Positions 1 to 8,962 of a DNA stretch of 64,000 bases are shown here, in pieces. The notes beneath the pieces are model-generated. The model ran no database searches. It was not told the DNA's origin and worked only from the letters and a program-made list of their open reading frames with translations. Origin of the DNA: Bacillus sp. FJAT-29790 (GTDB lineage: Bacteria > Bacillota > Bacilli > Bacillales > Cytobacillaceae). The translations under genes were made by a program, and so were the position numbers. The stretch is taken from the NCBI RefSeq assembly GCF_019039215.1, contig NZ_JAHNZZ010000001.1, positions 957,658-1,021,657 of the forward strand. Reading direction: 5' to 3'. Each line of letters opens with the position of its first letter. Position 1 is the first letter of the stretch.

Positions 1-56
1 AGTGTTGCCAAGAGTGAATAAAATGACTCATCTTTTTTACACAATTATACGGACTT

Positions 57-330
57 AATCCTCTATTGTACCGCTAGTGATAAAAAATCATGCTCAAAGG
101 CAAATAGAACCGCTCAATTGGACCGCTAGTGTTGAAAAATCAAGTTCAAGGTCAAATAGAACCGCTCAATTGGACCGCTAGTGTTGAAAAATCAAGTTCA
201 AGGTCCAATAGAACCGCTCAATTGGACCGATAGTGATGAAAAATCAAGTTCAAGGGCAACTAGAACCGCGCAATTGGACCACTAATGATGAAAAATTATG
301 TTCAAAGTCAAATACAACCGCTCTATTGGA
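57..330. repeat. 52-bp tandem repeat array, about five copies
   Basis: The phrase ACCGCTCAATTGGACCGCTA recurs at 109, 161, 213 and 265, with variants at 57 and 317, giving an exact 52-bp period. Copies diverge by a few bases and the whole unit repeats. There is no constant repeat with variable spacer, so this is not a CRISPR. The array ends against the tail of a transporter gene. A second cluster with the same period and the core CTATTGGACCG lies at 58467-58640. Confidence 0.9.
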
Positions 331-335
331 CTGCT

Positions 336-479
336 AGCTCTTTAAGTCTCCTAAATAAATTTAATAGCTCCATCCCAATTTCAATTTATTTAGTTATATC
401 AAGTATCATTTCTATTTCATGTATCATTTTAGTAAAAGAAACAAAAGGTAAATCACTTACTTTTAAGAAAGAACAGTAA
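336..479 (+). pseudogene. C-terminal remnant of an MFS transporter
   Basis: The last ~45 codons of this frame read as the final transmembrane segment of a major facilitator permease: a hydrophobic stretch (residues about [19 protein letters not shown]) followed by KETKGKSL, the typical cytoplasmic end of metabolite:H+ symporter MFS proteins. The rest of the gene is missing. The repeat array occupies the upstream side, and an open frame from 285 runs through the last repeat only by chance. I infer that the gene was truncated and the repeats now adjoin it. The exact substrate class cannot be told from the tail. Confidence 0.55.
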
Positions 480-480
480 A

Positions 481-836
481 TATTTTCGTCAGCCATAGAT
501 ATTCGTTTCAGTAAGGCTGATGCCAATCGGCAAATACCATAGCTTCATAAAAGTTGATATAAAAGTCCTTGAAAAATATATCAGTAATTATGAAGTAACA
601 ATACTTGTTTGTTATCATTAAAGCAGCCTTTCTTTTGGAGAGGCGCTTTTTTGTTTATAATGTGGAAGCAGCCCTGTGAAAAATGAAATTTAGTTAGGTA
701 TTGTCTTTTGTGATTTTTTACCAGAGTGAAGATATATCTGAATTCTCAAATACAAGTCATCTACTTTTATGCACCACTTGTGAAACAAAACATAAAACGA
801 ACAATCTACTAATTGTAAAGAGTGGTGGAAAATAAA
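481..836. other. intergenic stretch, no gene seen
   Basis: AT-rich sequence with no open frame that looks coding. A GC-rich pair followed by a T-run near 623-652 may be a weak terminator for rightward transcription, but its stem is poor. The promoter for the gene at 837 should lie in the last 100 bases; I could not pick convincing -35/-10 boxes. Confidence 0.4.
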
Positions 837-1362
837 ATGAAGAGAAAAATAATATTAAATTTAGCAGTAAGTATTGATGGATATATAGCATCAGAAGATG
901 GTGGATTTGACTGGATAGTTGGAGATGGTGATGAGAAACTAGATACTCAAAACAAATGGGACTATACTGAGTTTTTAAGTAATATTGATGTAGTGGTAAT
1001 GGGCAGAAAATGTTATGATCAAAATTTTCATAATGATTTTAAGGATAAGAAAGTTTATGTAGCAACTTCAAAAGATTTAAAAGACCATGACAATATTCAT
1101 TTTGTAACTGGTGACATATGCAAAGTAATAGAGGATGAAAGACTAAACGAGGGTAAAGACATATTTCCTATTTGGTGGGGGCGGCCTAGTCGATAATTTT
1201 ATTAAAGCTGACATTGTTGATGAATATGTGATTGGCATAATTCCCACTATATTAGGAAAAGGAAGACCTTTATTCTTAGGAAATAATCCTAAAATAGATT
1301 TACATTTACAGGAATATGTTGCAGATAAGGGTATTATGGTATTAAGATATTCAAAAAGATAA
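837..1362 (+). pseudogene. RibD C-terminal/dihydrofolate reductase family protein, frameshifted
   Basis: The first frame starts with MKRKIILNLAVSIDGYIA, the N-terminus of the DHFR-like RibD_C family (NADPH-dependent reductases, often of unknown substrate in Bacillus), and continues with VVMGRKCYD. At 1167-1168 there is one extra C. Removing it joins the frame to FGGGGLVDNFIKADIVDEY and PTILGKGRPLFLG, the family's C-terminal half, ending at the TAA at 1360. Together the halves give a normal ~175-residue protein. The start at 837 is preferred over the in-frame GTG at 822 because the family begins at MKR. A single-base lesion may be a sequencing error or a recent loss. Confidence 0.8.
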
Positions 1363-1786
1363 CTGTATTAAAAATGTTATTGAAATTAATATCATAAAAA
1401 TAATAATAATTTTTTGAGACTATACGGAAAATGTATGTTTTGTATATTGAGAAAAGATCAGCCTTTTTGAAATTAATTACAAATTTATTGCGGAAGAAAT
1501 CACTTTGATTGATCTTTTTTATCAAAATGATTTCTTTTAATTTGTCTTAAAATAAAGGCTTATGTAATATTCCAAAGCTACAATTGGCCATTCAAAGAAA
1601 ATCCCAACAGCCAGGATGAGTGAAAAAAAAGCGTTAATCACCTTGGTATTCAAAAATTGCAATCCATTGAGGAGCTTAAAAAAGAATAATTCATCCCTAG
1701 ATGTCACTTGGATTTGATATTTTGGAGGTATCACTTGGTAGAAATGTTGAGAGAAAATAATTACAAAAGAAAAGGAGAATTTTAAA
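1363..1786. other. intergenic stretch; possible decayed alpha-CTD fragment
   Basis: No intact gene. Around 1634-1688 a plus-strand frame reads NHLGIQKLQSIEELKKE. This resembles the helix-hairpin-helix part of the RNA polymerase alpha C-terminal domain encoded by the next gene, so it may be a decayed duplicate. The match is short and I hold it weakly. The last 40 bases hold the AAGGAG ribosome site for the gene at 1787. Confidence 0.25.
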
Positions 1787-2080
1787 ATGACAACTTCAGA
1801 AAAAAATTTAAGGACATGCAACAAAGGACACAAGTATTATAAAAGTAGTGATTGTCCAACATGTCCGATTTGTGAGCAAGAACGCAAACCTGATCATGGA
1901 TTTCTTTCACTACTATCGGCACCAGCAAGACGAGCATTGGAACACAATGGAATAAAATCTTTGCATCAGCTATCAACATATAGTGAAAAAGAGATTTTGC
2001 AATTTCACGGGATGGGGCCAGCTTCTTTACCTAAACTTAGGTCTGCTTTAAAGGAAAATGGGTTATCATTCAGAATCTAA
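1787..2080 (+). CDS. zinc-ribbon plus RNA polymerase alpha C-terminal-domain-like protein
   Basis: A 97-residue protein. Residues ~10-35 carry a CxxGH...CPTCPxCE zinc-ribbon-like pattern. Residues ~45-97 read as an alpha-CTD helix-hairpin-helix domain (APARRALEHNGI, then HGMGPASLPKLRSAL). In RNA polymerase this domain contacts UP-element DNA and activators; here it stands alone without the assembly domain. Such small alpha-CTD proteins occur in Bacillaceae, but their role is not established to my knowledge. It has a good ribosome site (AAAAGGAG) and is monocistronic, with a terminator pair downstream. A DNA-binding or polymerase-modulating role is inference. Confidence 0.8.
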   Translation: MTTSEKNLRTCNKGHKYYKSSDCPTCPICEQERKPDHGFLSLLSAPARRALEHNGIKSLHQLSTYSEKEILQFHGMGPASLPKLRSALKENGLSFRI

Positions 2081-2263
2081 ACACCATGAATTAATACACT
2101 TACAGAAAAAGTGTGCTTATGATTACGTGAGTATGATTATATTTGAATATTTGTGTAAGTGATTTGGGGGTTAAGGAAATGGTGAATCTCGGAAAAATCA
2201 TTCAAATCTTCACGCCAGATGATTCACCGACAAGTGTAAATCCTGCCTTTTAACCAAAAAAAT

Positions 2264-2296
2264 AATCCTCCATGAGTAATGGCTCAGGTGGATTTT
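2264..2296 (+). terminator. hairpin, probable terminator
   Basis: AATCCTCCATGAG pairs with CTCAGGTGGATT, followed by TTTT. It lies downstream of the alpha-CTD gene. Confidence 0.6.
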
Positions 2297-2343
2297 CCTG
2301 CCTAAATAGGCGATTCTTTTGTGTTAATCGTCTATTGCTGAAT

Positions 2344-2377
2344 CGGACATGTTAGCAGCATGTCCGGTTTTTTTTAT
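2344..2377 (+). terminator. intrinsic terminator upstream of prs
   Basis: CGGACATG pairs with CATGTCCG around a short loop, followed by eight T. With the hairpin at 2264 it isolates prs from upstream transcription, or acts as an attenuator in its leader. Confidence 0.8.
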
Positions 2378-2457
2378 TTATGTTGTACTTTTTCTTTTTA
2401 TAACTGATAATTGAGAAAAAGTTCAATTTCTTTATTATCGAGCATGGAGGAAAAAAG

Positions 2458-3408
2458 ATGTCCTACAATCTAAAAGAAAATTTCAAACTGTTTACCCTAA
2501 ATTCGAATCGACAGTTAGCCGAAGAGATGGCAAAGCTTTTAGGCTGTGAACTTGGGAAAAGCTCAGTTACACAATTCAGTGACGGAGAGATTCAAATTCG
2601 TATTGAAGAGAGCGTCCGAGGAAGTGAGGTTTTTTTAGTTCAATCGACTTCAGAGCCAACGAATGAACATATAATGGAGCTCCTCATTATGATTGATGCC
2701 TTAAAACGAGCTTCTGCTAAAATGATCAATGTTGTGATGCCTTACTATAGTTATGCTCGTCAAGATCGAAAAGCGCGGTCTCGGGAGCCGATTACAGCGA
2801 GACTCATTGCCAATCTTTTAGAGAGGGCTGGAGCAACAAGGATCCTGACAATCGACTTTCATTCCCCACAAGTACAAGGCTTTTTTGACATACCTGTGGA
2901 CCATCTAACCGGGATTCCAATCCTCGCAGACTATTTTAAGAAAACAGAAATAGAGGATCTTGTCATTGTAGCACCGCATAATGGGGGAGTTGTTAGGGCA
3001 AGAAAGATGGCTAATTTACTGAATGTACCACTTGCCCTCATTGATCGCCGGCGTCCGGAACATGATGAAACTGAAATTATGCACATCATTGGGAATACTG
3101 AGGGGAAAAACGCTATTATTATTGATGATCTAATCGACACAGCCGGAACCATTACAACTGGTGCTAAAGCTTTAATGGAGAATGGGGCAAAAGCGGTATA
3201 CGCCTGCTGCACCCACGCTGTTTTATCGGCTCGTGCTTTGGATCGAATCAAGTCTTCACCTATTAGAGAATTAGTGATAACGAATACAATTAAGGTCCCT
3301 GAAGAAAAAAGAATAGATACAATTACATTATTATCAGTTGCCCCATTACTTGTAGAAGCTATTGATCGCATTCACAATGAAAAAGCTGTGAGTCCATTAT
3401 TTGAATAA
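2458..3408 (+). CDS. prs: ribose-phosphate pyrophosphokinase (PRPP synthetase)
   Basis: This 316-residue cytosolic enzyme makes PRPP from ribose 5-phosphate and ATP for nucleotide, His and Trp synthesis. The catalytic flexible-loop signature [16 protein letters not shown] is intact (~residues 97-115). The PRPP-binding loop [20 protein letters not shown] is present near residues 221-240. Length is normal for class I enzymes. The start follows GGAGGAAAAAAG. In Bacillus the main prs sits between glmU and ctc; this one stands alone behind two terminators, so it is probably a second copy, though that needs the rest of the genome. The decayed nicotinamidase fragment directly behind it suggests a former link to NAD metabolism. 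Confidence 0.95.
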   Translation: MSYNLKENFKLFTLNSNRQLAEEMAKLLGCELGKSSVTQFSDGEIQIRIEESVRGSEVFLVQSTSEPTNEHIMELLIMIDALKRASAKMINVVMPYYSYARQDRKARSREPITARLIANLLERAGATRILTIDFHSPQVQGFFDIPVDHLTGIPILADYFKKTEIEDLVIVAPHNGGVVRARKMANLLNVPLALIDRRRPEHDETEIMHIIGNTEGKNAIIIDDLIDTAGTITTGAKALMENGAKAVYACCTHAVLSARALDRIKSSPIRELVITNTIKVPEEKRIDTITLLSVAPLLVEAIDRIHNEKAVSPLFE

Positions 3409-3410
3409 CG

Positions 3411-3618
3411 AAAATTAATGTAGATTACACCTATGATTTTGCAGATGATGAGGGTGTATTCACTTGCGGGAAACCTGCTTAAGCATTTGAAGAATGAATT
3501 ACAGAAATTACAAAAGAATGTATTGATAAGGATGATTATGCCGTTTTTGTAATAGATGCCCATAGAAGGAAACCCATTTCATCCAGAAACGAACTTGTTT
3601 CCGCCCTATAATTTAGTG
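3411..3618 (+). pseudogene. nicotinamidase (PncA/isochorismatase-family) remnant
   Basis: Three bases after prs a frame reads INVDYTYDFADDEGVFTCGKPA. After two in-frame stops it continues ITEITKECIDKDDYAVFVIDAH, and after a frameshift EGNPFHPETNLFPPYN. These match the order of the N-terminal half of Bacillus nicotinamidase: the metal/catalytic IDYTNDF segment, then VVFAIDxHxEGDxxHPExKLFPPHN. Two stops, one frameshift and loss of the C-terminal half make a clear pseudogene. An intact copy would deamidate nicotinamide to nicotinate. Confidence 0.65.
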
Positions 3619-3807
3619 ATACAAAAGGATAAAATAGGATATGCATTTATTTATCTGTAAAAACTGGCGAACAAAACCAAGGCTGTTCGCCAATTTTTAC
3701 GAATTTCCAAAATAAATTAGTAATTTAAGATATTGACTATTGAGGTTTGTCTTCTAGCACTTTGTACAATGTGGGATGCATCCCCTTATTATATTTCGCA
3801 ACTGAAA

Positions 3808-4761
3808 TTACCATTCTATTGAAGAACTCGTAATACGTTTAATCCCCCTTAAAGCTGCTACTTCTTCTATTAGTCTTTGCATGGCAAGGTTTTTCTGTTT
3901 GGCTTCTATCATGATGTCAAAGTCCTGATTTAGCTCTTTTGCCATTTTCAGAAAGGGGAGTACAAAATGTAAGGAGACAAAATCGGCGTGTGAACGATAG
4001 GCTTGGTCCGATTTTGGTGAAGATAGGTGAACTTTAGGTACAGTATTAATAGTTTTCCATGTGTTAAATATTCGTTGTAAATAGAGTTCGAGATCGACCT
4101 GTCCTTTATTTGCCATGAAGTGATGATAATCGAGAATCATTGGGATGTTTTCCTTTTCACAAGTATTGAGTGTTTCTTGGACATCGTATGTTTTATCATC
4201 ATTTTCCAGTGTCATTTGCTTCTTTATTTCCTCTGGTAATTTTTTTAGATTCTGATGGAATCGATTTAACGTCTTATTTTTATCGCCATAGCTTCCGCCA
4301 ATATGAATATTTATTAAACCAGTTTTGAGAGCATTCATAGTATCCAGCATTTTATAATGATATTCCATATCCTTCACTGCATTTATGGTCACTTCGTCTC
4401 TTGGACTCGTGAAAAGGGTATATTGGGATGGATGAAAGCTTACTCGAAGTCTAAACTGATTTACTATATGTCCTAATTCTCCCCATTCTTTTTTAAATGG
4501 CGTGATAAAATCCCACATTACTTCCGGATGCGTTGCTAATGGAACGATTGCGCTTGAAAACCGATATAGCTCGATTTCGTGCGCAATATTATAATATAGA
4601 ATTCTTTTTGTGTGATATAAATTTTGTGCAGTAATGGATTTAAGTTTTTCCAATCGTTCGTTTTTGGGTAATGCTGAATATCGTGCAAAAGTTAAAGTCT
4701 TTGAAGGGCTTGCATCCCATAATCCTACTGCATTTGCGACATAGCCGAAACGTATCTTCAT
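3808..4761 (-). CDS. uvsE: UV DNA damage endonuclease
   Basis: A 317-residue protein of the UvdE/UvsE family, TIM-barrel endonucleases that nick 5' of UV photoproducts and start excision repair independently of UvrABC. The N-terminus MKIRFGYVANAVGLWDASPS and the core motifs FHPSQYTLFTSP, INIHIGGSYGDK, LENDDKTY and LDYHHF are family landmarks that supply metal ligands. Length agrees with B. subtilis YwjD/UvsE. A Shine-Dalgarno AAAGGAAAAAAG precedes the ATG. The gene is monocistronic on the minus strand and convergent with prs. Confidence 0.92.
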   Translation of the reverse strand: MKIRFGYVANAVGLWDASPSKTLTFARYSALPKNERLEKLKSITAQNLYHTKRILYYNIAHEIELYRFSSAIVPLATHPEVMWDFITPFKKEWGELGHIVNQFRLRVSFHPSQYTLFTSPRDEVTINAVKDMEYHYKMLDTMNALKTGLINIHIGGSYGDKNKTLNRFHQNLKKLPEEIKKQMTLENDDKTYDVQETLNTCEKENIPMILDYHHFMANKGQVDLELYLQRIFNTWKTINTVPKVHLSSPKSDQAYRSHADFVSLHFVLPFLKMAKELNQDFDIMIEAKQKNLAMQRLIEEVAALRGIKRITSSSIEW

Positions 4762-4990
4762 CTTTTTTCCTTTAATATTGAGTATTTTGTAGAAAATCTA
4801 TCAAATTCTTTATAATTACTATCATTATCATTAACAAAAAAATTTATGATATACAGAAAATTTCTGTTTTATTTCCATTTTAAAAGTATAAAAACATTCC
4901 TAATTAATCCAACCCTAGCCTAATATATGTAAAATCATTACGCCTTTTGTAGTATAATAGAAGAAAACCTCAGATTGTGGAGTGGTACAA

Positions 4991-5113
4991 TTGGCTTTTA
5001 CAATTCCTGAAACGATTCGTTCGACTGCGACGGCAGGTGAGAGGCTGCTTTTCCGAACGTTGAAGAGCTATTTGCCGGATGATTATATTGTGTATTATAG
5101 GTGGGTATATTAG
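4991..5113 (+). pseudogene. N-terminal fragment of a NERD/UvrD-type helicase
   Basis: From a TTG with a fair ribosome site the frame reads AFTIPETIRSTATAGERLLF and YLPDDYIVYYR, then stops after 40 codons. This matches the first residues of NERD-domain superfamily I helicases, which commonly open with IPxxIRxxASAGE and LPDDYxVYYE. Nothing of the helicase core follows. I call it a truncated remnant; a functional 40-residue peptide is unlikely. Confidence 0.5.
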
Positions 5114-5169
5114 AGTTAGCTAACGGTAGTTAAAAAAAGAACTCTTTAATTTACATCAGGGGTAAAATT

Positions 5170-5349
5170 ATGAAGAAATATAGGTTGAAAAGTGAATTTA
5201 AAGGCAACAAAAAAGGAACTGGATTTTATGTTGTAGCAGAATCGGAGTTTATCGGTGTAAAAGAATTTGTATTAAGAACCCAAGATTTAAAACACAGGAT
5301 CGTCATTACAGAAGATGAACTGAATAAGAATTTTATTTTAATAAAATAG
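5170..5349 (+). CDS. small conserved-looking hypothetical protein
   Basis: A 59-residue frame beginning MKKYRLKSEFKGNKKG behind AGGGGT at a good distance. It is rich in charged and beta-forming residues, has no membrane segment, and reads as one compact domain ending near ITEDELNKNFILIK. I do not recognise the family. It is too short for most automatic thresholds, but codon usage and ribosome site look genuine. It stands alone, with no operon partner. Confidence 0.55.
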   Translation: MKKYRLKSEFKGNKKGTGFYVVAESEFIGVKEFVLRTQDLKHRIVITEDELNKNFILIK

Positions 5350-5794
5350 TTCTGTTTTTTCGTCCTTTTGTTTTACTTTTTTTCATATTGAAGTCTTGAT
5401 CAACATAGACAACATGTTTTTCATTAAATTGTCTTTGTGATGTCAAACCTGCAGTAGCAAGAAAACAATTCTAAGTTCGGCTCGATTCTGTGTGAGCTAA
5501 TTCTGTTATTAAGATTCCATAGCAGAATCCCCAATAATCTTACTGACAAAATATTAATTCCTCCTGTTTCATCTCAGTGAAAAAAATGTATTAACGAAAA
5601 TAGGTATAATTAACTGGTAATAAACTTTGTTCTAGAAAAGCCTACCGAATATAGTGCTGTTGATTTTGACGGAATGATCGGAAGATGAAATTCGGAAATG
5701 ATAGGAACAGGGAGTTGAATATATTTTCATAATTTGTACTAACTACCTATTTCCCTCATATACTTTAAATAATTTGCTATAAGGGGGGATTAAT
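5350..5794. other. intergenic region upstream of the lactate permease
   Basis: No gene seen with confidence. A minus-strand stretch around 5370-5480 is open and reads NEKHVVYVDQDFNMKKSK but has no recognisable family. The last 100 bases must hold the permease promoter; the ribosome site AGGGGGG lies at about 5780. Confidence 0.35.
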
Positions 5795-7534
5795 ATGGAA
5801 TTTCATCAAGTGTATGACCCTATGGGGAATGCGTTTCTCTCAACTTTTTTGGCAGCCATTCCAATACTGACCTTGTTGTATTTTCTTGCTTTTCATCCTC
5901 ATAGGGATAAGTTGGGTAAAACTCATTATGGTATTGCAGCGCCAAAGGCTGCGCTTATTGCTGGGGTAGTCACTATTATTACGGCCATTTGGCTTGTTGG
6001 TATGCCTGTTTCTAGTACGTTAGCTGCTTTTGGTTATGGTTCTTTCTTCGGCATGATGCCGATCGGCTGGATTGTTGTTGCAGCCATGTTTTTGTATACG
6101 ATTACATTGGTTACTGGTCAATTTGAAATTGTAAAATCAACCGTTGTTTCGTTATCTTCTGACAGACGTATCCAAACACTTCTTATTGCTTTTTCCTTTG
6201 GCGCTTTTATCGAAGGTGCTGCGGGGTTTGGTACTCCAGTCGCGATCGCTGGAGCATTGATGGTCGGTCTTGGATTTCGACCAATGGCGGCAGCTGTGCT
6301 CTGTTTGATTGCTAATACGGCACCTGTTGCCTTTGGGGCAGTCGGGACGCCAATCATTACATTGGCTAATGTCACTGGACTTCCGGAGCTAGCTTTATCA
6401 GCAATGGCAGGGCGTCAACTTCCGTTTTTCTCCATTCTAGTGCCCTTTTGGCTTGTCGCGACGATGGTGTTCATGCATAAAGGAAAATGGAAACAGGTCA
6501 TGGAAATCTGGCCGGCTATTTTGGTTACTGGTGCCACATTCGCATTAGCACAGTTTTATGTTTCCAACTTTATTGGTCCGATGTTAGTTGATATTTTGGC
6601 AGGAATTATTTCTATTATTGCCCTAATTTTACTTCTTAAAGTATGGCAACCAAAGAATAAATTCTATCTGCCTGGTGAAGAGGAATCAATGAAGTCCCTG
6701 GAGCAGCAGAAATCAAAGTATACAACAAGACAAGTAGTAAAGGCTTGGACGCCGTGGGCCTTTTTAACTCTTTTTGTTTTCATGTGGGGTCTGCCTCAAT
6801 GGAAAGCCATTTTAAACTCATTAACCCTTTTTGGCATTAAATCATTATATGCGATTCCTGTTCCCTTTTTGGACCAGTTAGTTTTCCGTAGTCCACCTCT
6901 TGCAAAGGAGTTAGTACCCGAAGCAGCTATTTATTCCTTTAATTGGCTTTCAGCAGCAGGGACCGGAGTGTTTTTTGCCGCATTATTAAGCGGCTTGTTC
7001 CTAAAAATGAGCAAAGACCAATGGAAGCTTTCGTTCATACGAACTGCCCAAAGAATGAAAACGCCATTAATTACAATTGCTTTAGTACTAGGCTTAGGAT
7101 ATACAACGCGATATTCCGGATTGGATGCCATCCTTGGTCTTGCTTTTACCAAAACTGGGGTATTCTACCCATTCTTTGCAGCAATGATCGGCTGGCTTGG
7201 GGTCTTCTTAACAGGTAGTGATACATCATCCAATGCCCTTTTCGGGAGTATGCAGAAAATTACTGCAGGGCAGTTGGGCCTAGATCCGGTGCTTATTGCT
7301 GCATCGAACTCAACTGGGGGAGTCATGGGGAAAATGATTGATGCCCAAAGTATTGTCGTTGCGACTGCCGCATGTTATGAAAATCGTGTTGAAGGGGCTA
7401 ATGCTGTCGGTCCAATATTCCGAGCGGTCATCTTCCATAGTATTGCCTTAGCCGCCTTGATGGGAATTTTAGTCATGTTGCAGGCATATGTCTTCCCGTG
7501 GATGATTCCAGCGTATACACTATTAATATTATAA
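5795..7534 (+). CDS. lctP: L-lactate permease (LctP/LldP family)
   Basis: A 579-residue integral membrane protein with 12 or more hydrophobic segments. Family hallmarks are GAAGFGTPVAIAGALMVGLGF (residues ~140-160, here written across two motifs GAAGFGTP and AIAGALMVGLGF), AVGTPI, and GVFLTGSDTSSNALFG followed by NSTGGVMGKMIDAQSIVVA near the C-terminus. LctP imports lactate, and in some homologues glycolate, with protons. It is monocistronic, with a strong terminator at 7579. No lactate-utilisation lutABC genes are nearby. Substrate choice within the family is inferred from similarity. Confidence 0.93.
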   Translation: MEFHQVYDPMGNAFLSTFLAAIPILTLLYFLAFHPHRDKLGKTHYGIAAPKAALIAGVVTIITAIWLVGMPVSSTLAAFGYGSFFGMMPIGWIVVAAMFLYTITLVTGQFEIVKSTVVSLSSDRRIQTLLIAFSFGAFIEGAAGFGTPVAIAGALMVGLGFRPMAAAVLCLIANTAPVAFGAVGTPIITLANVTGLPELALSAMAGRQLPFFSILVPFWLVATMVFMHKGKWKQVMEIWPAILVTGATFALAQFYVSNFIGPMLVDILAGIISIIALILLLKVWQPKNKFYLPGEEESMKSLEQQKSKYTTRQVVKAWTPWAFLTLFVFMWGLPQWKAILNSLTLFGIKSLYAIPVPFLDQLVFRSPPLAKELVPEAAIYSFNWLSAAGTGVFFAALLSGLFLKMSKDQWKLSFIRTAQRMKTPLITIALVLGLGYTTRYSGLDAILGLAFTKTGVFYPFFAAMIGWLGVFLTGSDTSSNALFGSMQKITAGQLGLDPVLIAASNSTGGVMGKMIDAQSIVVATAACYENRVEGANAVGPIFRAVIFHSIALAALMGILVMLQAYVFPWMIPAYTLLIL

Positions 7535-7578
7535 AAAAATCTAGTAATATATTATGAGGGCAATGTCCCTTTAAAGCA

Positions 7579-7622
7579 AAAAGGTATAATACCTCATAAA
7601 CTGAGGGGATTATACCTTTTTT
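7579..7622 (+). terminator. intrinsic terminator of lctP
   Basis: AAAAGGTATAAT pairs with ATTATACCTTTT, with a second inner pairing CCTCA/TGAGG, followed by a T-run. The long symmetric stem may also serve the convergent NERD gene. Confidence 0.85.
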
Positions 7623-7679
7623 GCTATATAAATTGAGGAAAACGATTTAAATTGTTCGAAAAAAGTAAATGATAAATGC

Positions 7680-8477
7680 TTAAGATTTAGTTAAAGCTGT
7701 AAACCTGCACTTCGGATAATTACTGCAGCCTTTAAATGTTCCATGTTTACCTTTTCTATCTACCAGTAAGTTTCCGCACCTAGGACATTCATTATTCTTT
7801 GCTTTTTGTCTCTTTCCCTTGAGTTGATCTTTGACTTGGGAAACGTGCTGCTTTGCCCTTTGTTTCTGTTCTTTCCTATCAGTCACTTCTAAGGTGGCTA
7901 GCTTTCTCTGTATCTGGATGATTTTAAAAGGATTTATATCATTTTCCTCTTTGTAGTTTTGTATGGTAGAGATAAGGTGCTTTCTATTGATTACAGATGC
8001 TTTATTAAAAGAATCTGTAAACTTTAGAGTAGCCTCATTACTAAATACAATTATGGACTGAAGCGAAATTTGTTCAGTAAGTTCTTCTCCTAAAAAATGC
8101 TTCAAGGCCTTGATATGCCCGTAGTTTTGCCAAATCGGATTATACAATCTTTCCTGCCGTTTATAAATGACTTGTTTCCAATACTGACTGTTTTCTTTTC
8201 CAATAATCCAACCGGTATAGTTTTTCGTTTCGATGACAAAGATTCCTTTAGGGGAAAGAACAAGATGATCAATTTGTGAAGTTTTCCCATTCTCAGTAGG
8301 AATATATAGATCATTTAATATGGTATATGTAGCTGGATCTAAAGCACTAAGCGTTTTAATAACCTGTTTTTCTCCCGCGAGTCCTTTCAAACTGGCAAAG
8401 TTCAACCTAAACCACACTAATAGACTAACCATTAACAATACTAAAAATATTGAAAGCAAAGTTTTCCCTTCTTTCAT
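7680..8477 (-). CDS. membrane-anchored NERD-domain protein with C-terminal topoisomerase-type zinc finger
   Basis: A 265-residue protein. Residues ~7-24 form one N-terminal hydrophobic anchor. Residues ~35-150 are a NERD (nuclease-related) domain with DHLVLSPKGIFVIETKNYTG, carrying the D...ExK residues of the PD-(D/E)XK fold. The C-terminus (~230-265) is a topoisomerase-I-type zinc ribbon, CPRCGNLLVDRKGK...FKGCSNYPKCRF. A basic linker (~190-225) separates them. This architecture is frequent in Bacillus; nuclease activity is inferred from the fold. The ribosome site is weak. Monocistronic. Confidence 0.85.
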   Translation of the reverse strand: MKEGKTLLSIFLVLLMVSLLVWFRLNFASLKGLAGEKQVIKTLSALDPATYTILNDLYIPTENGKTSQIDHLVLSPKGIFVIETKNYTGWIIGKENSQYWKQVIYKRQERLYNPIWQNYGHIKALKHFLGEELTEQISLQSIIVFSNEATLKFTDSFNKASVINRKHLISTIQNYKEENDINPFKIIQIQRKLATLEVTDRKEQKQRAKQHVSQVKDQLKGKRQKAKNNECPRCGNLLVDRKGKHGTFKGCSNYPKCRFTALTKS

Positions 8478-8741
8478 CTAATATTGAATAAATTAGGAAA
8501 GTGAAATATAGGGATATTATACCAGAAGAAATCGAATAATTTAGTTAATAGTAGTAAAAAAGTTATATTTTGTTAAAATTAATAAATGAGGGAATATTAG
8601 AAGTGGAATTTTAAAAGATCGAAGTGTTGGTAACAAATCTAATAATAAAGATGTTAATTGAAAAACTTGAAATAATGGACTATTAGTATCTACTAAGTAT
8701 AAAAATCGGGTATCAAATAATTTCCATTTGTGGAGGAAACC

Positions 8742-8962
8742 ATGAAAAAGGCAATTTATGTAGTTGGAGCAGTGATCATTCAAAACGATAAAATCTTATG
8801 TGCTCAAAGAGGTCAATCGAAAGTATTACCCCTTAAATGGGAATTTCCAGGTGGGAAAATAGAACAAGGAGAAACACCCCAAGAAGCACTACGACGAGAA
8901 ATTAATGAAGAATTGCATTGTAAAATTGATATTGGTGAGCAAATTGATTATACATATCAACA
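8742..8962 (+). pseudogene. NUDIX (MutT-type) hydrolase, 3' truncated by an IS21 remnant
   Basis: From ATG at 8742 (ribosome site TGGAGGAA) the frame starts MKKAIYVVGAVIIQND. It contains the NUDIX box G-x5-E-x7-REUxEE-x-G-like segment KIEQGETPQEALRREINEEL. The N-terminal ~70 residues match 8-oxo-dGTP/CTP pyrophosphohydrolases of Bacillus. After EQIDYTYQQ homology ends where a different frame picks up istB; the chimeric frame runs on to 9059. The C-terminal third of the NUDIX fold is missing, so the product is probably inactive. Confidence 0.8.

Larger units (their letters stand above)
2081..2457. other. intergenic region with two terminators before prs
   Basis: Contains the two hairpins listed separately. 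A possible 24-codon frame (2179-2253) begins MVNLGKII after a weak GGGGGTTAAGGA site; its ends are also complementary (GGTGAATC / GATTCACC), so it may be RNA structure instead of a gene. The promoter of prs must lie between the second terminator and the ribosome site at about 2445. Confidence 0.4.

Noticed and set aside
57-330. CRISPR array
   Set aside because: The whole 52-base unit is repeated with minor changes; there are no conserved repeats separating unique spacers, and no cas genes nearby.
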